Source: Turneriella sp942492915
GTDB taxonomy: Bacteria > Spirochaetota > Leptospiria > Turneriellales > Turneriellaceae
Direction: 5' to 3'
Assembly: GCA_942492915.1 (NCBI GenBank)
Contig: OW818662.1
Location: forward strand, 1,426,001 to 1,490,000
Length of the DNA stretch: 64,000 bases
Each line of letters opens with the position of its first letter. Position 1 is the first letter of the stretch. The position numbers and the translations under genes were made by a program. Positions 26,419 to 32,742 of the stretch are shown piece by piece. The notes under the pieces were generated by a model. That model had not been told where the DNA came from and ran no database searches. It was given only the letters and a program-made list of their open reading frames with translations.

Positions 26419-26448
26419 GTTAGCTATGGGCTTAAGCCCATAGCTAAC
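26419..26448. repeat. Perfect 30-bp palindrome (copy 2) overlapping the metG stop
   Basis: Exact palindrome around 26433/26434 with arm GTTAGCTATGGGCTT. The metG stop codon (26444-26446) lies inside it. Compared with copy 1, the CG pair at GCTACGGG has become a TA pair on both arms, a compensated change that preserves the stem. It is separated from copy 1 by 41 bases. Confidence 0.85.
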
Positions 26449-27988
26449 CTTGCTCCATCCGCTGAAACAACATCGGCCAAGTGTCGAGCTTCTGTTCTGG
26501 AAATTGCACTTCCGCCAAAGTTTCCGGGAAGCTCTGTTCCGTTGTCACACCCAAGAGCGGCAACAGCGCCTCTGTCTTTTCAGGTAGAACCGGTTTCAGA
26601 TAGATGAGCACCACACTGATCGCACGGAATAACGTGTTCAAGAGCAGCGCACACTCCGCCATATTGTCTTTTGCGAGCGACCACGGTTTGTAGTCGTCGA
26701 CGACTTTGTTCAGGCTGCGAATCACCAGAAACACCGATTCGATTGCATTGTGGAATTCGAAATTTTCAAAGTATTTGATGTAATCTACCTTCATGGCTTT
26801 AAGCGATGCATCGATCGCTGCTGCACTCCCATGCGGTGCGCTGTCGGGGTTCGGGCCGCACTCGTATTTTTTGAGCATCGACAGCGTGCGCTGAACGAGG
26901 TTGCCGAGATCGTTCGCGAGGTTAGCGTTCAGGCGGTTGACCATCACCTCTTCAGTGAAGCGCGCGTCTGAACCAAAGTGCATTTCGCGCATCAGAAAGA
27001 AGCGCAACGCGTCGTTGCCGATCTTCTCGGCAAGCGCCACCGGATCTTTCGCATTGCCGAGGCTCTTCGACATCTTCTGGTCGGCGAAACCCAGCCAGTA
27101 GCCGTGCACCGACAGGCGCTTATAGACCGGCAGGCCGGCCGCAAGCAGCATCGTCGGCCAGTAGACGCCGTGCGGTTTGACAATGTCTTTGGCAATCATG
27201 TGGTGCGAGGCAGTCCACCAGTCGTTGAAGGAATCAGAGGGGTACCCCGCCGCCGTTATGTAGTTAATAAGAGCATCAAACCACACGTAAGTGACATAAT
27301 CTTTGTCGAAGGGAATCTCGATGCCCCACTGCAAACGTGTCTTGGGCCGTGAAATGGAGAGATCCTCACCATTCTTGATAAGTTCATCTATAGTGCCCAG
27401 AACTTCATTACAATAGCCCTCAGGTTGAACCTGAGAGCGGTTTTGTTGAAGCTGCGTCTTCCAGATCGGCAGGTACTTCTGCATGCGAAAGAAGTAGTTC
27501 TTCTCAGAAATGACCTGCGGCACCGTCAGGTGCGTCTCGCATTCGCCCTTGTCGTTGAGTTCTTTGTCGGTCAGGTAACGCTCGCAGCCAAAGCAGTATT
27601 TACCCGAATATTCGCCGGCATAGATGTCTCCCGCGTCATAGATCTTCTGCAGAATCTGCTGCACCACCGCCTTGTGCCGCGGATCTGTCGTGCGAATAAA
27701 ATCGTCGGGGGTTAACCCCAGCTTTTGCCAGGTGTCTTTGAAAGCACCCGAAATTTCGTCGCAATAGGCCTCGGTCGTTTTACCCTCTGCGGCAGCCGCT
27801 TTCACGATTTTGTCGCCGTGCTCGTCGGTGCCGGTTAAGAAAAATACCTCTCGGCCTGCGAGACGCTGGTACCTGGCCCAGGTGTCACAGGCAATCGTCG
27901 TGTACGCGTGGCCGATGTGCGGTCGGGCGTTCACATAATAGATGGGGGTGGTGATAAAAACTTTTTGTTTGGGTTTGTTTTCGTTCAT
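26444..27988 (-). CDS. metG: Methionyl-tRNA synthetase
   Basis: Charges initiator and elongator tRNA-Met. From the ATG at 27988 the product has 514 residues. TTPIYYVNARPHIGHAYTT carries the class I HIGH signature; a zinc knuckle is visible (YCFGCERYLTDKEL then GECETH); KMSKSLGNAKDP is the KMSKS loop. The length and the two-cysteine-pair knuckle place it in the shorter bacterial group; the C-terminal EMAP/tRNA-binding dimerisation domain is absent. The open frame extends upstream, but that part is vapC read in another frame. The ATG overlaps the vapC TGA by four bases (ATGA), so metG is translated behind a toxin gene. Its stop lies in a perfect palindrome. Confidence 0.96.
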   Translation of the reverse strand: MNENKPKQKVFITTPIYYVNARPHIGHAYTTIACDTWARYQRLAGREVFFLTGTDEHGDKIVKAAAAEGKTTEAYCDEISGAFKDTWQKLGLTPDDFIRTTDPRHKAVVQQILQKIYDAGDIYAGEYSGKYCFGCERYLTDKELNDKGECETHLTVPQVISEKNYFFRMQKYLPIWKTQLQQNRSQVQPEGYCNEVLGTIDELIKNGEDLSISRPKTRLQWGIEIPFDKDYVTYVWFDALINYITAAGYPSDSFNDWWTASHHMIAKDIVKPHGVYWPTMLLAAGLPVYKRLSVHGYWLGFADQKMSKSLGNAKDPVALAEKIGNDALRFFLMREMHFGSDARFTEEVMVNRLNANLANDLGNLVQRTLSMLKKYECGPNPDSAPHGSAAAIDASLKAMKVDYIKYFENFEFHNAIESVFLVIRSLNKVVDDYKPWSLAKDNMAECALLLNTLFRAISVVLIYLKPVLPEKTEALLPLLGVTTEQSFPETLAEVQFPEQKLDTWPMLFQRMEQG

Positions 27989-28416
27989 TTTGATTCCAGT
28001 GTTTTGAGTCCGAGGGATTTGGCGATGAGGTTCATGCGATCGTCGTGCGAAACGAGCGTAACTGTGTCGCCCAGATCTTGCTGCCAAAAATGTGCCGTCG
28101 TCACATGAATGGCGTCCAGCGTTTTAATGGGATATATGAACTCAGCCTGTGCGCGTTCGAGTATATGTCTCGAAAGAGGAATCGCATCTATGGTCTGCAT
28201 GAGATCTTCGAGCTGGCTGATCGCTGCGACATACTGGCTATCGGTAAGTCTTCTGTCGTAGAGCATGCGCAGAAATGCCCGACGGCATTCAACTTCAAAA
28301 AGTACGCTCCCGCCGGCTCTTTTCCAGGTTCCGAATTCGCGAAAAGAATCTGTTGCGCCCAGAATCCACCGGATGGCTGCGGAGGCATCAATAAAGGCGA
28401 TCTTCACGATCCTCAA
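27985..28416 (-). CDS. vapC: VapC-like PIN-domain toxin
   Basis: A 143-residue PIN-fold ribonuclease. The acidic metal-binding residues are visible: D10 in FIDASAAIRW, a glutamate in FEVECRRAF (41 or 43), D101 in KTLDAIHVTTA and an aspartate in VSHDDRMN (125/126). VapC toxins cleave tRNA or rRNA and are held by a cognate antitoxin. The start overlaps the upstream antitoxin gene by 29 bases, usual for TA operons. Its TGA overlaps the metG ATG by four bases. Whether the toxin is active cannot be told, but no acidic residue is missing. The context is unusual: an essential tRNA synthetase is coupled to it. Confidence 0.88.
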   Translation of the reverse strand: MRIVKIAFIDASAAIRWILGATDSFREFGTWKRAGGSVLFEVECRRAFLRMLYDRRLTDSQYVAAISQLEDLMQTIDAIPLSRHILERAQAEFIYPIKTLDAIHVTTAHFWQQDLGDTVTLVSHDDRMNLIAKSLGLKTLESK

Positions 28417-28657
28417 TCACATATTGAGCTGGGTCAAAATCCAGTTTGACTCCTTTGGGGCGTATATCCCTGAATTTCTTTTTTTTGGCTGGTATAACTT
28501 CGAGTTTCGGTCTGACAGATGGGTCAACAATGGGTACCACTCGCGCGATCGGCCTCTTATGATCGAGAATAGTGATCTCGTCGCCATTCTGTACGTGGCG
28601 CAGATATTCACTCAGGTGCGCCTTAAATTCAGAGACTGCCGCGGTTGAAGTTGCCAT
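28388..28657 (-). CDS. vapB: Phd/YefM-type antitoxin (VapB partner)
   Basis: An 89-residue antitoxin. The N-terminal half (STAAVSEFKAHLSEYLRHVQNGDEITILDHKRPIARVVPI) is the Phd/YefM DNA-binding fold; the C-terminal half (KKKKFRDIRPKGVKLDFDPAQYVIEDREDRLY) is the disordered, toxin-binding type. It probably represses its own promoter, which lies directly upstream and contains repeated TGAC(A/C) blocks. No Shine-Dalgarno precedes the ATG at 28657 and the predicted transcription start falls on the start codon, so the mRNA may be leaderless. A PIN toxin paired with a Phd-fold antitoxin is a known TA combination. Confidence 0.87.
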   Translation of the reverse strand: MATSTAAVSEFKAHLSEYLRHVQNGDEITILDHKRPIARVVPIVDPSVRPKLEVIPAKKKKFRDIRPKGVKLDFDPAQYVIEDREDRLY

Positions 28658-28663
28658 CGTCGC

Positions 28664-28692
28664 AATTTAGGTCATATTGGTCAAATTGTCAA
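28664..28692 (-). promoter_or_regulatory. Predicted sigma70 promoter of vapB-vapC-metG
   Basis: On the minus strand, TTGACA (28687-28692) is followed by exactly 17 bases and then TAAATT (28664-28669). The -35 is perfect and the -10 matches four of six positions. With a start about seven bases after the -10, transcription would begin at or next to the A of the vapB ATG (28657). Within the spacer the blocks ATTGACA, ATTTGACC and AATATGACC repeat at 8-9 base spacing, a likely operator for autorepression by the antitoxin. Confidence 0.6.
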
Positions 28693-28700
28693 TTATTATC

Positions 28701-28728
28701 GTAGCGCCACAAAATCTTGTGGCGCTAC
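28701..28728 (-). terminator. 12-bp stem hairpin overlapping the ileS stop codon
   Basis: Arms 28701-28712 (GTAGCGCCACAA) and 28717-28728 are perfect reverse complements with loop AATC. The ileS stop (28725-28727) lies in the arm. On the minus strand the stem is followed by AT-rich sequence (GATAATAATTGACA) rather than a clean U-run, so it is a stable hairpin that may end ileS transcription only partly. The outer GTAGC/GCTAC is shared with the palindromes near metG. Confidence 0.6.
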
Positions 28729-31538
28729 GAGACCACCACCGCATCGCAGCGCTCGCAGAGACCGCTGGCGGTCAGGTCGCGGTGCAGCCAGCAGCGCGGG
28801 CATTTGGGTTTGGCTGATTTGCGCACCTTGATTGTCGCCGAGCCAGTGGTCACACTCGACAAGCCCAGAAAGCGTGTCAGCGTCTGCACGTCGCTGACCT
28901 CATGCGGCAGATCGACCTCAACTTCGACGTCAGAACCCACCTCGCCCGCCTTGCGCAGCGGTTCGACGGCGGTATTAACTTCGTCCCGAATCTTGCGCAG
29001 CTCTTCGAACTCTTTGAGCAGCATTGCGTTGTCGAAACGTGACAGGTCAGGCCAAGCATTTTCAAATACGCTTTGATTAGGATTGTAAACACGTTGCGTT
29101 TCTTCGGCAGTAAAACTCAGGACGGGCGCGAGCAGCGTGACGAGCGTCTCGGCCAGAATCTGTAGGGTACGCACGGTCGAATTGCGGCGTGCATCCGCTT
29201 CGGCATTTTGCGGTTTCGTCGCCCTGGGGTCGGCGTCGCAGTACAATGAGTCTCGGACCATATCGAGGTACAGGTTTGACAGCGTCACCGTGCAGAATTG
29301 CAGCACGCGGTGATACACCTGGTGGAATTCTGATTTGTCATAAGCCTCGGTGACCTTCAGCACCAGGTCGTTGGCCTCGGCTAGCACCCATAAATCCAAC
29401 TTCTGCGTGATGGCCCCATCGGTGAGCTGCCCAGATTGTTTACCATCGGCGGTGTTGCCGAGCAGGTAGCGCAGCGTATTGCGAATCTTGCGGTATGCAT
29501 CGCCCAGCTGCGTCATCATCTCGGGGCCGATCTTGTTGTCGGTGCGGTAGTCTTCTGAGCTCACCCAGAGCCGCAGAATATCGGCGCCGAACTTGTTGAT
29601 GATGTCGGCGCGCGGGCTCATGCCGTTGCCGAGCGACTTCGACATCGCCCTGCCCTGCTGGTCGAGAATATAGCCGTGCGTCACGACCTTTTTGAACGGC
29701 GCTTTGCCCGTGAGCGCCAGTGCCGGCCACAGGGAAGATTGAAACCAGCCACGGTGCTGGTCCGAACCTTCAAGGTATACATCCGCCGGGTAACCCAAAT
29801 CTGGATTCTGTTTAAGGACTGCGTACCAGCTCACCCCGCTGTCAAACCAGACGTCGAGAATGTCGCTTTCTTTTTCGAGGTTGGCAGAACCGCATTCGCC
29901 GCACTTCGTGCCTGCGGGCAAAAGATTCGCCGCTGTTTCTTCATACCAGACTTCGACTCCACTCTTTTCGACACGTTCAATAACGTGATTCAGCGTGGCT
30001 TCATCGAGGTGCACATGGCCGCAGTCTTTGCACTGGAATGCCGGAATCGGCACACCCCAGTAGCGTTGGCGCGAGAGGCACCAGTCGGGCCGGGTTTTAA
30101 CTGCCGCAGTAAAACGGCTTTCGCCCCATTCGGGAATCCATTCAACCTTCTTGATTTCTTCGAGCGCGAGCTCGCGCAGCGGGTCGATTTTGAGAAACCA
30201 CTGCGGCGTCGCGCGCATGATCAGCGGCTTGTGCGAGCGCCATGAGTGCGGGTACTGGTGTTTGAAGGTAGAACCATGCAAGAGCAATCCCAGACCTTTG
30301 AGCTTTTCAATGATCAGCGGATTGGCCTCGAACACAGACTTGCCTTCCATCTCGGCAAATTCTTTCGTGTAGCGGCCGCGGTGGTCGACGGGTGATAGCA
30401 CATCGAGGCCATATTTGAGGCCGACGACATAGTCATCCTGCCCATGGCCCGGGGCCGTGTGCACGATGCCTGTACCGGCTTCGACGGTTACGTGGTCGCC
30501 GAAGAGTACCTTTGACTCACGATCGATAAAAGGATGGCGGACGTTTAGAGCCTTGATCTCGTCGATCGAGATGGCCTTCCGTGATTTTGCAGTAAGGCCA
30601 GCGACCTCGAGCACCTTGGGTGCGAGTTCGACTGCAAGCACAAGGCTGCCCTGCTCGGTTTCGACAACTTCATACGGGATTTTTTCGCCAAAGCTGACGC
30701 CGAGGTTCGCGGGCAGTGTCCATGGGGTGGTCGTCCAGATTACAACGAATTTGTCTTTTTCGCCTTCGACAGGGAATTTGACGTAAACAGAAGGCGACTC
30801 ATGTTCCTGGTACTCAATCTCTGCTTCGGCGTGCGCTGAGGCAGTGGTGGCGTCCCAATAAACAGGCTTCTTTCCTTTATAGATCAGGTCTTTGAGAAAC
30901 AGGTCACGGAAGGCTTTCAGAATCGAGGCCTCATATTTGGGGCTCATCGTCGCATAGTATTTGTCGGATTCATGAGTTACTGTTTCCGTGGCATCCTGGT
31001 TCGCCTTTCGCCCTCCTTGGCTCGGCGAACTCTGACCCATCCATGGGTCACTATCATCCCAGAACACACCGAACCGTGTCTGGTCTTCTGCCTGAATCTT
31101 GATGTATTCTGCCGCATATTCGCGGCATGCCTTGCGAATGCGGATTGGGTCTTTGTCAGAACCATCTTTCTTGTTGGCGAGTTTTTTGATCGCCGCGAGT
31201 TCTATGGGCAGGCCGTGGCAATCCCAGCCCGGGACATATGGCACACGCTTGCCGCGTAGCAGGTTGTATTTATTGAAGATATCTTTGAGAACCTTGTTCA
31301 GGCCGTGGCCGGTATGGAATTCACCGTTGGCGTACGGTGGGCCGTCGTGCAACAAGAATAAGGGAGCGCTTGCCGCCTTGCGTTTAGCGTCAATGCTCTT
31401 AAAGAGGTCTTCTTTCTTCCACAGCGCCAGAATGTCGTTTTCGCGCTTCGCGAGATCGGCGCGCATTGGGTAGGCAGTCTGTGGCAACGCAATCGTGTGT
31501 TCCCACGGATTCTTTTCCTTTTTATTTTCTTTATCCAT
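28725..31538 (-). CDS. ileS: Isoleucyl-tRNA synthetase
   Basis: A 937-residue class Ia synthetase from the ATG at 31538 (MDKENKKEKNPWEHTIALPQ). HTGHGLNKVLKDI is the HIGH-type motif; GRAMSKSLGNGMSP is the KMSKS loop, reading AMSKS. An editing (CP1) domain is present (PWTLPANLGVSFG, GIVHTAPGHGQDDYVVG). Two cysteine clusters bind zinc: a central one (CKDCGHVHL / CGECGSANL) and the C-terminal CPRCWLHRDL / LCERCDAVV. Length agrees with bacterial enzymes. An earlier in-frame start at 31586 would add 16 residues unlike the family. The chosen ATG lies within a 21-bp hairpin stem. The stop is inside another hairpin. The reaction and identity are secure. Confidence 0.96.
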   Translation of the reverse strand: MDKENKKEKNPWEHTIALPQTAYPMRADLAKRENDILALWKKEDLFKSIDAKRKAASAPLFLLHDGPPYANGEFHTGHGLNKVLKDIFNKYNLLRGKRVPYVPGWDCHGLPIELAAIKKLANKKDGSDKDPIRIRKACREYAAEYIKIQAEDQTRFGVFWDDSDPWMGQSSPSQGGRKANQDATETVTHESDKYYATMSPKYEASILKAFRDLFLKDLIYKGKKPVYWDATTASAHAEAEIEYQEHESPSVYVKFPVEGEKDKFVVIWTTTPWTLPANLGVSFGEKIPYEVVETEQGSLVLAVELAPKVLEVAGLTAKSRKAISIDEIKALNVRHPFIDRESKVLFGDHVTVEAGTGIVHTAPGHGQDDYVVGLKYGLDVLSPVDHRGRYTKEFAEMEGKSVFEANPLIIEKLKGLGLLLHGSTFKHQYPHSWRSHKPLIMRATPQWFLKIDPLRELALEEIKKVEWIPEWGESRFTAAVKTRPDWCLSRQRYWGVPIPAFQCKDCGHVHLDEATLNHVIERVEKSGVEVWYEETAANLLPAGTKCGECGSANLEKESDILDVWFDSGVSWYAVLKQNPDLGYPADVYLEGSDQHRGWFQSSLWPALALTGKAPFKKVVTHGYILDQQGRAMSKSLGNGMSPRADIINKFGADILRLWVSSEDYRTDNKIGPEMMTQLGDAYRKIRNTLRYLLGNTADGKQSGQLTDGAITQKLDLWVLAEANDLVLKVTEAYDKSEFHQVYHRVLQFCTVTLSNLYLDMVRDSLYCDADPRATKPQNAEADARRNSTVRTLQILAETLVTLLAPVLSFTAEETQRVYNPNQSVFENAWPDLSRFDNAMLLKEFEELRKIRDEVNTAVEPLRKAGEVGSDVEVEVDLPHEVSDVQTLTRFLGLSSVTTGSATIKVRKSAKPKCPRCWLHRDLTASGLCERCDAVVVS

Positions 31539-31570
31539 TTTATCCCGAAGGGATAAAATGGATAAAGAAA
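31526..31570 (-). repeat. 21-bp perfect hairpin enclosing the ileS start codon
   Basis: Arms 31526-31546 and 31550-31570 are exact reverse complements (TTTCTTTATCCATTTTATCCC on the plus strand, first 20 bases shown in part by TTTCTTTATCCATTTTATCC) around a three-base loop. The ileS ATG (31536-31538) and its next codons lie in one arm, and an exact inverted copy of them lies just upstream. In the mRNA the start codon and the only purine-rich block before it (GGGATAAA) would be paired. This could repress translation until unfolded, or may be a palindromic insertion at the start of the gene. Confidence 0.75.
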
Positions 31571-31662
31571 CACACTGCACAGCCAAACTTCACGAAGAGA
31601 CCTAACCGCGCGCAGCATTGCAAATATGACAATTCTGCCAAATGAGAACCATTGTCAGCAAA

Positions 31663-31691
31663 TTGTCAAAAAAAAATCGACGCGCTATTTC
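31663..31691 (+). promoter_or_regulatory. Possible promoter region of the alternative complex III operon
   Basis: TTGTCA (31663-31668), a 17-base spacer with an A-tract, then TATTTC (31686-31691). The -35 is close to consensus and the -10 weak. Just upstream the block TGACAATT (31627-31634) recurs inverted as ATTGTCA (31651-31657) and AATTGTCA (31661-31668), which may be an activator or repressor site. A proposal only. Confidence 0.35.
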
Positions 31692-31745
31692 AAAAGCAAA
31701 CTTGAGCCTACTGGTGAAACGCAAATTTTCACTAAGGAGAAACCC

Positions 31746-32114
31746 ATGAAAAAATCAATTATCCTCATTATAGCGGGCCTTACCTTCATTGCCTGCGGAA
31801 AAAAACCCGAAGCTGAAGCGGCGCCCGCCGCAACTGCAGCCGTCTCGGGCGAGACGCTCTACAACGAAAAAGGTTGCGTCACCTGCCACGGTGCACAAGG
31901 TAAAGGCGATGGCCCCGTCGGTGCAGCTCTGAAACCAAAACCACGCAACTTTGCAGATGCAAAATGGAAAAACGGTACAGACCTGGCTTCTGTCGTGAAT
32001 TCAATCAGCACTGGTATTGCAGGCAGCGGCATGGCGCCTTACAAAGGCGTACTGACAGATGACGAGATCAAAGCCGTAGCTGAGCACGTGCGCAAACTCG
32101 GTAACAAAAACTAA
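31746..32114 (+). CDS. Monoheme c-type cytochrome lipoprotein
   Basis: The ATG at 31746 has AAGGAG six bases upstream; the longer frame before it lacks a signal peptide. The 122-residue product starts MKKSIILIIAGLTFIACGKK, with lipobox FIAC, then a Pro/Ala/Glu linker. The cytochrome c domain has one haem site (GCVTCHGAQGKGDGPVG) and a probable axial methionine in SGMAPYKG. It is a periplasm-facing, lipid-anchored electron carrier. It is the first gene of the alternative complex III operon, 35 bases before actA. It may carry electrons from the complex to a terminal oxidase, or be an extra subunit; most act operons have only one monoheme cytochrome (actE), which also exists here. Confidence 0.88.
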   Translation: MKKSIILIIAGLTFIACGKKPEAEAAPAATAAVSGETLYNEKGCVTCHGAQGKGDGPVGAALKPKPRNFADAKWKNGTDLASVVNSISTGIAGSGMAPYKGVLTDDEIKAVAEHVRKLGNKN

Positions 32115-32149
32115 ATCCTCGCTCACAATTACCTCAGGAGTAACCCCGG

Positions 32150-32716
32150 ATGGATCCAAGACTCTTCAAAGCTTTAAAATACGGCACTCCCGTCGTTCTC
32201 GTCGCATTTGCGGCGTGGATCATCTGGGCTCCCCCTGCGCGCGTAGGCTACGCGCCTGAACAACCGATAGCTTACAGCCACGCAAAACACGCGGGTGAAT
32301 ACGGCATCGATTGCCAGTATTGCCACACCGGGGTCACCACAGGTAAAAAAGCCGGTGTGCCGAGCATGAACACGTGCATGAACTGTCACGTTTCTGTCGG
32401 TTATGGCAAACCAGGCGTTGAAAAGCTGAAGAAATTCTACGAAAAAAAGATTCCTCTCGAATGGGTGCGCATCCACAACCTACCCGACCACGTTCGATTT
32501 CCTCATGCCCCCCACGTGAAACAGCTGCTAAAAGACGGCCAGCCCACGAAAACGGCGTGTGCGCCGTGCCACGGCGATGTTGCCAACATGAAAGTAGTTG
32601 AGCAGGTACAATCGCTCAACATGGGATTCTGCGTGAACTGCCACAAAGACTACCGAAACGACGCTGAATACAAGAACCATGGTGTGAACATTAACTGTAA
32701 CACCTGCCACTACTAA
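32150..32716 (+). CDS. actA: Alternative complex III pentaheme cytochrome subunit ActA
   Basis: A 188-residue membrane-anchored multihaem cytochrome. One N-terminal helix (YGTPVVLVAFAAWIIWAPP) is followed by five CXXCH haem sites: CQYCH, CMNCH, CAPCH, CVNCH and the C-terminal CNTCH, plus additional histidines (YSHAKHAGEYGI, FPHAPHVKQ) for axial ligands. Pentaheme ActA is the entry or exit point for electrons in alternative complex III, the quinol:electron-acceptor oxidoreductase that replaces cytochrome bc1. Followed 26 bases later by actB. The number of haems and position in the operon make this assignment strong. Confidence 0.92.
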   Translation: MDPRLFKALKYGTPVVLVAFAAWIIWAPPARVGYAPEQPIAYSHAKHAGEYGIDCQYCHTGVTTGKKAGVPSMNTCMNCHVSVGYGKPGVEKLKKFYEKKIPLEWVRIHNLPDHVRFPHAPHVKQLLKDGQPTKTACAPCHGDVANMKVVEQVQSLNMGFCVNCHKDYRNDAEYKNHGVNINCNTCHY

Positions 32717-32742
32717 GAGAGTTAACCTTGAAGGAACAAGTC

